Under the pieces are notes generated by a model that was given only the letters and a program-made list of their open reading frames with translations, searched no databases and was not told where the DNA came from. The position numbers and the translations under genes are program-made. 64,000 nt of DNA from Nonomuraea muscovyensis (GTDB lineage Bacteria; Actinomycetota; Actinomycetes; Streptosporangiales; Streptosporangiaceae), in assembly GCF_014207745.1 (NCBI RefSeq), contig NZ_JACHJB010000001.1, forward strand, positions 1,488,001-1,552,000, given 5' to 3'. Within the stretch, counting starts at the first letter, position 1. Each line of letters starts with the position of its first letter. Below, one piece after another: positions 1 through 6,847 of this stretch.

Positions 1-375
1 CTCCTCGCAGTCGTAGAAGACGTAGGTGACGTCGCGGTTGGGGGCGGGCACCGTGGCCGCCAGCTTCAGCGCGACCGCGACGCCCGCCTTCATGTCGGAG
101 GTGCCGCAGCCGTGGAGCAGGTCGCCCTCGACGCGGCTCGGCAGGTTGCCGTGCACCGGCACGGTGTCGAGGTGGCCGGCGATGAGGACGCGTTCGCCGC
201 GGCCGAGCGAGGTGCGGGCGACGATCGTCTCGCCCGACCGGTCGAGCGTGAGGTGGGGCAGCGCGCCGAGGGCCCGCTCCACCTCGCCGGCCAGCACCTG
301 CTCGGCGCCGCTCACCGACTCGATGTCCACGATGGCGGCGGTCAGCGCCCGCACGTCCTGCGTCAGGTCCAGCAT
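1..375 (-). CDS. dapE: Succinyl-diaminopimelate desuccinylase, C-terminus beyond the left edge
   Basis: This M20-family zinc amidase hydrolyses N-succinyl-LL-diaminopimelate to LL-diaminopimelate and succinate in the cytoplasmic succinylase branch of lysine and peptidoglycan synthesis. Only the first 125 codons lie in the window. They begin MLDLTQDV and contain HLDTVPV, whose His and Asp are typical M20 metal-site residues, then GTSDMKAG and YDCEE. Its ATG shares one base with the dapD stop (TGATG), so the two genes are probably translationally coupled. The missing part runs off position 1. The family assignment is firm; the downstream residues cannot be checked. Confidence 0.93.
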   Translation of the reverse strand, partial: MLDLTQDVRALTAAIVDIESVSGAEQVLAGEVERALGALPHLTLDRSGETIVARTSLGRGERVLIAGHLDTVPVHGNLPSRVEGDLLHGCGTSDMKAGVAVALKLAATVPAPNRDVTYVFYDCEE

Positions 376-1208
376 CAGGTGTTCACTCCGTGTTCGCGCA
401 GCACCTCGTTGAGCGCCGCCTTGTCGTGCCGCCGGCCGGGCTCCAGCCGCTTGATCACCAGAACGCACGGCATGCCGAACGTGCCGCCGGGGAACTCCTT
501 GGGCCTGGTGCCGCCCACGGCCACGCACCAGTCGGGGATCCGGCCGCGGCCCAGCTCCTCGCCGGTCTGCACGTCCACGACGGGCATCGACGCCGACAGG
601 ATGGTGCCCGCGCCCACGACGGCGCCGCGTCCCACCCGGGCCCCCTCGACGATCATCGCCCGGCTGCCGATCAGCGCCTCGTCCTCGATCACCACCGGCA
701 CGGCGCCCGGCGGCTCCAGCACGCCGCCGATGCCCACGCCGCCCGACAGGTGCACCTCCCGGCCGATCTGCGCGCAGGAGCCGACCGTGGCCCACGTGTC
801 GACCATCGTGCCGGAGTCGACGTACGCGCCGATGTTGACGAAGGACGGCATCAGCACCACCCCGGGGGCGGCGTACGAGCCCCAGCGCGCGATGGCGCCC
901 GGCACCACCCGCACGCCGTCGAAGGTGGTCTTGAGCGGGTGGCGGTCGTGGTGCTGGAAGTCGCCCACCTGGGAGCGGATCATGCCGAGCACCCTGAAGG
1001 ACAGCAGGATCGCCCGCTTGGCCCGCTCGTCCACCACGACCTGGTCGCCCACCACCTCGGCGACGCGCGCCTTGCCCGTGTCGAGCAGGTCGACCGCGGT
1101 CACCACCACGGCGCGCGCCTCCGCGTCGTCCGGCGACAGCTCCGCGCGGCGCTCCCACAGGCGGTCGACCGCCGGGGGTAGCGGCGAGGTCGTGCTCTGC
1201 TGACTCAT
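375..1208 (-). CDS. dapD: Tetrahydrodipicolinate N-succinyltransferase
   Basis: The enzyme transfers succinyl from succinyl-CoA to tetrahydrodipicolinate, the entry to the succinylase DAP pathway. The 277-residue protein shows the left-handed beta-helix hexapeptide pattern in its central and C-terminal part (for example SFVNIGAYV, GSCAQIG, VHLSGGVGIGG, ALIGSRAMIVEGARVG) and ends in a lysine-rich acyl-CoA tail region. I placed the start at the ATG at 1208 (MSQQSTT). A longer open frame to 1289 would overlap the divergent gene and adds only poorly conserved sequence. It is the first gene of a dapD-dapE pair reading leftwards. Length and composition fit the actinobacterial DapD type. Confidence 0.95.
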   Translation of the reverse strand: MSQQSTTSPLPPAVDRLWERRAELSPDDAEARAVVVTAVDLLDTGKARVAEVVGDQVVVDERAKRAILLSFRVLGMIRSQVGDFQHHDRHPLKTTFDGVRVVPGAIARWGSYAAPGVVLMPSFVNIGAYVDSGTMVDTWATVGSCAQIGREVHLSGGVGIGGVLEPPGAVPVVIEDEALIGSRAMIVEGARVGRGAVVGAGTILSASMPVVDVQTGEELGRGRIPDWCVAVGGTRPKEFPGGTFGMPCVLVIKRLEPGRRHDKAALNEVLREHGVNT

Positions 1209-1245
1209 GGCCCGTGAGCTTATCCGGCCGGGTAGGTTCTTCAGC

Positions 1246-2109
1246 GTGCGGCTGCGTTTCTCCCGCGGTGTCATCACCATCGCGGCCATCGTCGTGGTGC
1301 TCGCGGTGGGGATCTCCGTGGGCCTCTACCACCTGCTCAAGAAGGCGACGCCGCTGGCCGTTCCGGAGGCCTACTGCAGCGTGCGCACGCCCGCGGGCAC
1401 CGACGAGCTCGACATCGAGCAGGCGCAGATCTCCGCCACCATCGCGGCCGTCGCCGCGCGGCGCAAGCTGCCCGAGCGGGCCGTGGTGATCGCCTACGCG
1501 ACGGCGTTGCAGGAGTCGAAGCTCGCCAACCTCGCCTACGGCGACCGTGACTCGGTCGGGGTGTTCCAGCAGCGCCCGTCACAGGGCTGGGGCTCGGTCA
1601 AGCAGCTCATGGACCCGGTCTACGCGACGAACAAGTTCTTCGCCGCGCTGGTCAAGGTGAAGAACTACCGCAAGGTCCCGCTGGCCGAGGCCGCGCAGGC
1701 GGTGCAGCGGTCGGCGGGCGGCTACGCCTACGCCCCGCACGAGGAACGGGCCAAGATCCTCGCGGCGGCGTTCACCGGCCGCGTCCCCCGGGCCGTGCAC
1801 TGCTGGTACCCGCCCGCCACGGCCGGGGGTGCCAAGGGTTCCGAGGGGGCCAAGGGTTCCGATGGGCGCAGCGCCCAGCCGCGGGCGAAGACCGCCGAGG
1901 CGCGCCGGCAGCTCGCGCGGGCGATGGGCAGCACCGCCGTCACCGGCGAGAGGCGCGGGTGGCTGATCGCCGCGTGGTCCGTGGCGCACGCGCAGAAGTA
2001 CGGCCTGAGCCGCGTCGGCTACGGCGGGGCCACCTGGGTCAACGACATGAAGTCCGACGGCTGGCGGGGTGACGGCTCCTCGGGCGCGGCCCGCGTGGAC
2101 ATGTCCTAG
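1246..2109 (+). CDS. Membrane-anchored lysozyme/transglycosylase-fold protein
   Basis: The protein has a short basic N-terminus, one hydrophobic segment (about residues 8-30), and an extracytoplasmic domain. That domain reads ATALQESKL, YGDRDSVGVFQQRPSQGWG and DPVYATNKFF, the pattern of an actinobacterial family with a lysozyme-like (SLT) fold; the Glu of QESK would be the catalytic candidate. A Gly/Lys/Ser linker (about 195-215) leads to a small C-terminal domain containing WLIAAWSVAHAQKYGL. Homologues are sometimes called heavy-metal transporter by automatic annotation, which nothing here supports. I preferred GTG at 1246, preceded by GGTAGG, to the ATG at 1207, which overlaps the dapD start. 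Activity on peptidoglycan is inferred. Confidence 0.75.
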   Translation: MRLRFSRGVITIAAIVVVLAVGISVGLYHLLKKATPLAVPEAYCSVRTPAGTDELDIEQAQISATIAAVAARRKLPERAVVIAYATALQESKLANLAYGDRDSVGVFQQRPSQGWGSVKQLMDPVYATNKFFAALVKVKNYRKVPLAEAAQAVQRSAGGYAYAPHEERAKILAAAFTGRVPRAVHCWYPPATAGGAKGSEGAKGSDGRSAQPRAKTAEARRQLARAMGSTAVTGERRGWLIAAWSVAHAQKYGLSRVGYGGATWVNDMKSDGWRGDGSSGAARVDMS

Positions 2110-2167
2110 ACCGGTCCCGCCGGTCCCCACGGGGGCTTGACCACGGGGCCAGGACCATGGGCCAGGA

Positions 2168-2836
2168 CTATGGGGCGCGGCTGACGAAGTCGATCGAGCC
2201 GGGCGGCAGCGGTCTGGCGTAGCTGGCCGTCCAGCCGCGGCCCTGGATGCGTTCGAAGGACAACAGCCGCCCGTCGGAGGCGCGGTAGTCGGCGAAGTCG
2301 AGCAGCCCGCGCTCGGGGACGCCGGTGTCGCCCTCGCACCTGAACGCCGCGGTGCCGCGTTCGATGGGGAAGAACTCGACGCCCTCCATGATGAGCATGC
2401 TCTTGGCGGGGACCATGCCCTGGGTGGGCACCTCGGTCCACAGGAGCACCTCCAGGTGGGGCGGCTCGCCCTCGGCCAGGCCCTGGCGCACCTCGACCGA
2501 CAGCCACTGGAAGCGGCGGACGGCGTCGCGCAGGAGGTATTCGGTCCACTCCTGCCCCTGCCACGAGACGTACATCGCGCCGAGCACGCTCGCGGGCCGG
2601 CCGTGGACCTCGATCCGGTCGCCGACCTTGATCGTGCGGGGGTCGGCGTAGTCGTGGCCCGCATAGCCGACCGCGCCCACCGGCGCCGGCAGCGGGGGCT
2701 CGACGGGAGCGGCCTCAACCGGCGTCGCGGTCGCGCGACCCTTCCTGTCCTGTCGCAGGGTGGCGAGGAAGGCACCCAGCAACAGCAGGACGGTGGCGAT
2801 GCTCAGCCCGAGTACGACCATGGCGGTCATGCTCAT
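2168..2836 (-). CDS. DUF4178-domain membrane-anchored protein
   Basis: This 222-residue protein starts with a transmembrane segment (AMVVLGLSIATVLLLLGAFL) and a Pro/Ala-rich stretch, followed by a beta-rich domain. The domain opens with VGDRIEVHGRPASVLGAM and WTEYLL, which matches the DUF4178 pattern (repeated small beta-barrel). DUF4178 proteins often accompany membrane-remodelling or PspA-like genes, but no such neighbour is visible here. It lies tail-to-tail with the transglycosylase-fold gene and 97 bp upstream of the dapC 3' end. No catalytic residues stand out and the function is unknown. Start ATG at 2836; the ATG at 2830 is possible. Confidence 0.7.
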   Translation of the reverse strand: MSMTAMVVLGLSIATVLLLLGAFLATLRQDRKGRATATPVEAAPVEPPLPAPVGAVGYAGHDYADPRTIKVGDRIEVHGRPASVLGAMYVSWQGQEWTEYLLRDAVRRFQWLSVEVRQGLAEGEPPHLEVLLWTEVPTQGMVPAKSMLIMEGVEFFPIERGTAAFRCEGDTGVPERGLLDFADYRASDGRLLSFERIQGRGWTASYARPLPPGSIDFVSRAP

Positions 2837-2933
2837 CGATCAGCTCGCTCCACTCGCGGTCTGCCTCGGCAAACGCCCTTATCCACTTATGCTCGTACAG
2901 CCCGCCCGGCCGGGCCGGTCGGACCGGGGGTCC

Positions 2934-4004
2934 CTACTGGAGGCGCCCCACCGCCGCATCGACGCGTTCGTCCGTGGCCGTCACGGCGATGCGGATGTGC
3001 CTGTCGCCCGCTGATCCGTAGAAATCACCCGGCGCGACCAAAATACCGATTTCCGCGAGCTTGCCCACCTGATCCCAGGACTTTTCTCCGTTCGTTGCCC
3101 AGAAGTAGAGACCGGCTGTCGAATGGTCGATCCGCCAACCGGCCTTCTCCAGAGCGGGACGCAGCCTGGCGCGCCGGCCCGAGTAGCGCTCGCGCTGCTC
3201 CTCGGCGTGCGCGTCGTCGCCGAGCGCGGCCGCCATCGCGGCCTGCACCGGGGCCGGCATCATCATGCCGGCGTGCTTGCGCGTCTCCAGCAGTCGCTTG
3301 ACGAGCGCCGGGTCGCCGGTGACGAACCCGGCCCGGTAGCCGGCCAGGTTGGACCGCTTGGACAGCGAGTGGACGGCGAGCAGCCCCTCGTGGGAGCCGC
3401 CGCAGACGTCGGGGTGCAGGATGGAGACGGGTCGCTCCTCCCAGCCCAGCTCGATGTAGCACTCGTCGGAGGCGACGATCGCGCCCCGCTCGCGGGCCCA
3501 GGCGACCACCTTGCGCAGGTGCTCGGCCGGCAGCACCCTGCCCGTGGGGTTGCCCGGGGAGTTGACCCAGACGAGGTCGGCCCGGTCGGGCCCGAGCGCC
3601 AGCAGGCCGTCGGAGGCCAGGGCCGAGGCTCCGGCCAGCCGTGCCCCCACGTCGTAGGTCGGGTAGGCCAGCTCGGGGAAGACGACCCGCCCGGCTCCCA
3701 GGTAGGTCGGCAGCCAGGCGACGAGCTCTTTGGTGCCGATGACCGGCAGCACGTCGCGCTGGTCGACGCCGACTCCGTGCCTGCGGCTCAGCCAGCCCGC
3801 CGCGGCCTCGCGGAGCCGCTGGGTGCCGTGGGTCGCAGGGTAGCCGGGACTGTCGGCCGCCGCGGCCAGGGCGTCCTGGACGATCCGTGGCACCGGGTCG
3901 ACCGGGGTGCCGACCGACAGGTCGACGATGCCGTCGGGGTGCGCGCGGGCGCGCTCCTTGAACGGCTCCAGCCGGTCCCAGGGGAAGTCGGGCAGGGTGT
4001 TCAC
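2934..4004 (-). CDS. dapC: Succinyldiaminopimelate transaminase
   Basis: This PLP-dependent class I/II aminotransferase converts N-succinyl-2-amino-6-ketopimelate to N-succinyl-LL-DAP, the step between DapD and DapE. The 356-residue sequence has the fold-I landmarks: VDLSVGTPVDPVP near the N-terminus, WVNSPGNPTGRVLP, DECYIELGW, and the PLP-lysine context HSLSKRSNLAGYRAGF with K216. The start is GTG at 4004, preceded by GGAGA. It follows fdxA on the same strand after 87 bp, an arrangement common in actinobacteria. DapD, DapE and DapC together give three consecutive steps of the succinylase route within 4 kb, although dapC is separated from dapD/E by two unrelated genes. Confidence 0.93.
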   Translation of the reverse strand: MNTLPDFPWDRLEPFKERARAHPDGIVDLSVGTPVDPVPRIVQDALAAAADSPGYPATHGTQRLREAAAGWLSRRHGVGVDQRDVLPVIGTKELVAWLPTYLGAGRVVFPELAYPTYDVGARLAGASALASDGLLALGPDRADLVWVNSPGNPTGRVLPAEHLRKVVAWARERGAIVASDECYIELGWEERPVSILHPDVCGGSHEGLLAVHSLSKRSNLAGYRAGFVTGDPALVKRLLETRKHAGMMMPAPVQAAMAAALGDDAHAEEQRERYSGRRARLRPALEKAGWRIDHSTAGLYFWATNGEKSWDQVGKLAEIGILVAPGDFYGSAGDRHIRIAVTATDERVDAAVGRLQ

Positions 4005-4091
4005 GGGTCTCCAGGTCTCGTGCGTACGGACAGCGCGAGCAGCCCCGGTCGGCCCGTCTCGGACCGCCGCGACCCCCGCCCGACCCGGCGG

Positions 4092-4418
4092 TTAGTGGTC
4101 CTCGCCCTGCGGGGGCAGCGCCGCCACCACCGGGTGATCCTTCTCGATCTTGCCGACCTTGGAGGCTCCTCCGGGCGACCCCAGGTCCTCGAAGAAGTCC
4201 ACGTTCGCCTTGTAGAAGTCCTTCCACTGCTCGGGAAGGTCGTCCTCGTAGAAAATCGCCTCGACGGGGCACACAGGCTCACACGCGCCGCAGTCCACGC
4301 ACTCGTCGGGGTGAATGTAAAGCATGCGCTCGCCCTCGTAGATGCAGTCGACGGGGCATTCCTCGATGCACGCCTTGTCCAGGACGTCCACGCAAGGCTG
4401 CGCGATGACGTAGGTCAC
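4092..4418 (-). CDS. fdxA: Seven-iron ferredoxin
   Basis: A soluble 108-residue electron carrier of the 7Fe type. The N-terminal half carries [17 protein letters not shown] (ligands for the 3Fe-4S and part of the 4Fe-4S cluster) and the next block [16 protein letters not shown] completes the 4Fe-4S site. The acidic C-terminal tail is typical of actinobacterial FdxA. I set the start at GTG 4418 (TYVIAQPC follows) because GAAGGAG lies six bases upstream. The open frame extends to 4496, but its extra residues do not look like ferredoxin. It is upstream of and co-directional with dapC. The redox partner is not visible. Confidence 0.93.
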   Translation of the reverse strand: MTYVIAQPCVDVLDKACIEECPVDCIYEGERMLYIHPDECVDCGACEPVCPVEAIFYEDDLPEQWKDFYKANVDFFEDLGSPGGASKVGKIEKDHPVVAALPPQGEDH

Positions 4419-4522
4419 CTCGAGCTCCTTCTCTTCGCCACCATGGCATGACTCTGACCGCGGTTTGCTAGTCCCTAGTATTGCCGTGCTTGCCATCAGG
4501 CCGAAACGGAGGTGGCCAACTC

Positions 4523-4753
4523 GTGGCCGCTCGCCTCACCGTCGCCGTCACCAAGGCCGATGTCGGCGCCCGGATCACCACGCGCAGACGGGTTCCCGGC
4601 GGGTTCCGTGACGCCGTCGGAATCCTCGAGTCGTGGGAGACCGGCGTGTTGCGCGTCCGTAAAAGGGACGGCACCGTCGTGGAGATCGTTGAAGAGGAGC
4701 TGGTAGCCGCCAAGGTCGTTCCGGCCGCGCCTCCTCGACCTCAGCGGATGTGA
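4523..4753 (+). CDS. Small protein resembling the N-terminal domain of a GNAT acetyltransferase
   Basis: Only 76 residues from GTG 4523, which has GGAGG ten bases upstream. The sequence ([19 protein letters not shown], then [21 protein letters not shown] and [14 protein letters not shown]) resembles the small beta-barrel leader that precedes the catalytic domain in an actinobacterial GNAT N-acetyltransferase family commonly found beside fdxA. No acetyl-CoA-binding domain follows: the frame stops at 4753 and overlaps the next gene. It could be a true stand-alone domain or the remnant of a shortened gene. The resemblance is from memory of the family and the assignment is tentative. Confidence 0.55.
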   Translation: MAARLTVAVTKADVGARITTRRRVPGGFRDAVGILESWETGVLRVRKRDGTVVEIVEEELVAAKVVPAAPPRPQRM

Positions 4754-5823
4754 CGGTAAGTATTCTCCGTGTGACCGTACGTATTTGTGCCGCTGCGGCA
4801 GCCATCCTCGTCAGCGCCGGATGCGGCGCGTCCACCACGGAGGCCAAGCCGCTTCCGCCCGTCAACGTCAAGGCGATGTCCATGAAGGAGGGTTTCGGCG
4901 ACCTCGAACGGCTCGCCGAGGCCGCCAGGAGCGAAGGGGCGCTCAACGTCATCGCGCTCCCCCGCGACTGGGTCAACTACGGCGAGGTCATCGACGCCTT
5001 CGCCGAGAAGTACGACATCAAGGTCGAGGAGCTGGAGCCCGGCGCCAGCAGCAAGCGTCAGATCGACGCCGCCGGTCAGCTCAGGCCGGACGTGTTCGAC
5101 CTCACGCTGGACGTGGCCGTGGCCAACGCCGCCAGGTTCGCCCCGTACAAGGTGCAGGGGTGGCCGGACCTGCCCGACAACGTCAAGGATCCGTCCGGCG
5201 CCTGGTACGCCGCCTACGGCGGCTACATGTCGATCGGCTACGACCCGCGCGCCGTCCCGGCGCCGGCCTCGTTCGCCGACCTGCTCAAGCCCGGCTACAC
5301 CGTCGCGCTCGACGGCGACCCGCTGCGCTCGGCCGCGGCCTTCGACGGCGTGATGGCCGCCTCCCTGCACCACGGCGCGCCCGACCCGCGGCGCGGGGTG
5401 CAGCTCTTCGCCAAGCTGCGCCGGGCCGGCCGGCTCACCGAGCCCGCAAAGGCCAACGTGATCGTGGGCTGGGACCACCTCAACGCCGCGCGCGCCGCGC
5501 AGCAGTCCGGCTCCTGGAAGGTCACGATCCCGAAGGACGCCCCGCTCGGCGAGTACCGCTTCCAGGCGATCAACAAGAACGCACCGCATCCGGCGGCGGC
5601 GCGGCTGTGGCAGGAGTTCCTCTTCTCCGACGAGGGCCAGAACCTCCTGCAGAAGGGGTACGCCCGGCCGGTCCGCGCCGAGGCGATGCTCATGCGCGGC
5701 ACCTTGGACACCGAGCAGACCGCGAAGCTGCCCGCCGCGCCCGGCCCGCCCGTCCTGCTGACGATCCCGCAGATGGATGCGGGAAAGTCCTACGTGAAGA
5801 AGGAATGGGCGAAGAGCGGCTGA
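4750..5823 (+). CDS. Extracellular solute-binding lipoprotein of an ABC importer
   Basis: A family-1-like substrate-binding protein (spermidine/putrescine or iron type by overall pattern). The N-terminus is a lipoprotein signal with lipobox VSAGC, so the mature protein should be anchored to the outer face of the membrane. Typical stretches are LNVIALPRDWVNYGEVIDAF, YGGYMSIGYDP and WQEFLFSDEGQNLLQKGYARP. GTG 4750 overlaps the previous stop as GTGA, suggesting coupling; GTG 4771 would also leave a workable signal peptide. No permease or ATPase gene is adjacent, so it must either serve a transporter encoded elsewhere or act as an orphan. The substrate cannot be told from sequence. Confidence 0.85.
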   Translation: MTVSILRVTVRICAAAAAILVSAGCGASTTEAKPLPPVNVKAMSMKEGFGDLERLAEAARSEGALNVIALPRDWVNYGEVIDAFAEKYDIKVEELEPGASSKRQIDAAGQLRPDVFDLTLDVAVANAARFAPYKVQGWPDLPDNVKDPSGAWYAAYGGYMSIGYDPRAVPAPASFADLLKPGYTVALDGDPLRSAAAFDGVMAASLHHGAPDPRRGVQLFAKLRRAGRLTEPAKANVIVGWDHLNAARAAQQSGSWKVTIPKDAPLGEYRFQAINKNAPHPAAARLWQEFLFSDEGQNLLQKGYARPVRAEAMLMRGTLDTEQTAKLPAAPGPPVLLTIPQMDAGKSYVKKEWAKSG

Positions 5824-5900
5824 TGAGCCGAATGTGACTTTGTATGTCGTAGGGACGCTCAGCCTCTAAAGTGAACGGACAGCACGGCCACGGGGGCCCG

Positions 5901-6704
5901 ATGTCTGACGAATGTGAGCTGATCGTCTTGCGCTATGACACACCGAGCGTGGAGCGGTGGAGCAGTCGCGCCTACGACGGCAGTTTCGGCTACGTGACCC
6001 CCCAGGGCGCTCCCCTCGTCGACCTGCTCGACCCACGGCCGGGCGAGCGGGTGCTCGACCTCGGCTGCGGCACCGGGGTCCTGACGGCCCAGATCGCCGC
6101 ACGGGGAGCCGAGGTGCTCGGCATCGACGGCTCCCCCGCCATGATCGAGAAGGCGCTGGCCCAGCATCCCGGCATCGACTTCATCGTCGGCGACGGCCAC
6201 GACTTCACCGTGGCCCACGCCTACGACGCCGTGTTCTCCAACGCGGCGCTCCACTGGATGAGCCGCGACCCGGTCGCCGTCATCGCCAGCGTGCGCGAGG
6301 CCCTGCGGCCCGGCGGGCGGTTCGTCGCCGAGATGGGCGGCGCGGGCAACTGCGCCGAGCTCACGGCCGCCATGCTCACGGCCTGGCGCGAGTACGGCCT
6401 GCGCGAACCCGAGCTGCCGTGGTACTTCCCCACCCCCGCCGAGTACGCCCACCGGCTCGAACGCGAGGGTTTCGTCGTCCGGCTGCTCGAATACTCCGAC
6501 CGGCCCACCCCGCTCGACGAGTGCCCGGGAGGCGCTGCCGACTGGGTGCGGATGTTCGCCTCCTCCGTGCTCGCCGGCCTGCCGCCGGAGATCGTCATAC
6601 CGCTGCTCCAGCGGGTCAACGAGCTGGCCGCGCCCGCGCTGCGCAGGGAGACCGGCTGGATGGCCGATTACGTGCGCCTTCGCTTCGCCGCTGTCCGGCG
6701 TTGA
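5901..6704 (+). CDS. Class I SAM-dependent methyltransferase
   Basis: A Rossmann-fold methyltransferase of about 267 residues. Motif I is VLDLGCGTGVLT, the acidic end of strand 2 is LGIDGSP, motif II region is DAVFSNAALHWM and the post-motif is LRPGGRFVAEMGG. The NAALHWM signature and overall length recall trans-aconitate methyltransferase-like enzymes, but the substrate is not known. I chose ATG 5901 (MSDECEL), preceded by a purine-rich CGGGGG; an in-frame GTG at 5871 is an alternative. It stands alone between the binding-protein gene and the helicase cassette, with 143 bp separating it from the latter. Confidence 0.85.
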   Translation: MSDECELIVLRYDTPSVERWSSRAYDGSFGYVTPQGAPLVDLLDPRPGERVLDLGCGTGVLTAQIAARGAEVLGIDGSPAMIEKALAQHPGIDFIVGDGHDFTVAHAYDAVFSNAALHWMSRDPVAVIASVREALRPGGRFVAEMGGAGNCAELTAAMLTAWREYGLREPELPWYFPTPAEYAHRLEREGFVVRLLEYSDRPTPLDECPGGAADWVRMFASSVLAGLPPEIVIPLLQRVNELAAPALRRETGWMADYVRLRFAAVRR

Positions 6705-6736
6705 TACGTAGTCCATGATGCGTAGGGCAGTTTTGC

Positions 6737-6750
6737 CAGACTATGGTCTG
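6737..6750. promoter_or_regulatory. Inverted repeat upstream of paralogue A of the helicase cassette
   Basis: CAGAC-TATG-GTCTG has 5-bp arms and lies about 100 bp upstream of the ATG at 6848. Its first nine bases, CAGACTATG, occur in reverse orientation (CATAGTCTG, 10946-10954) in front of paralogue B. This makes it a candidate shared operator of the cassette. Short arms mean chance is possible. Confidence 0.35.
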
Positions 6751-6847
6751 TTCCATGGGCGGCGAGACCTTGGCTGCACCGCTGTACGCACGTTGAGTGA
6801 AGCCTTACGACGACACGGGGGCGTGAGGGGCTGGTGAACGGAACGGG

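Noticed and set aside
112..1203. 363-residue plus-strand open frame
   Set aside because: It is antisense to dapE-dapD, both clearly identified by family motifs and a TGATG junction.
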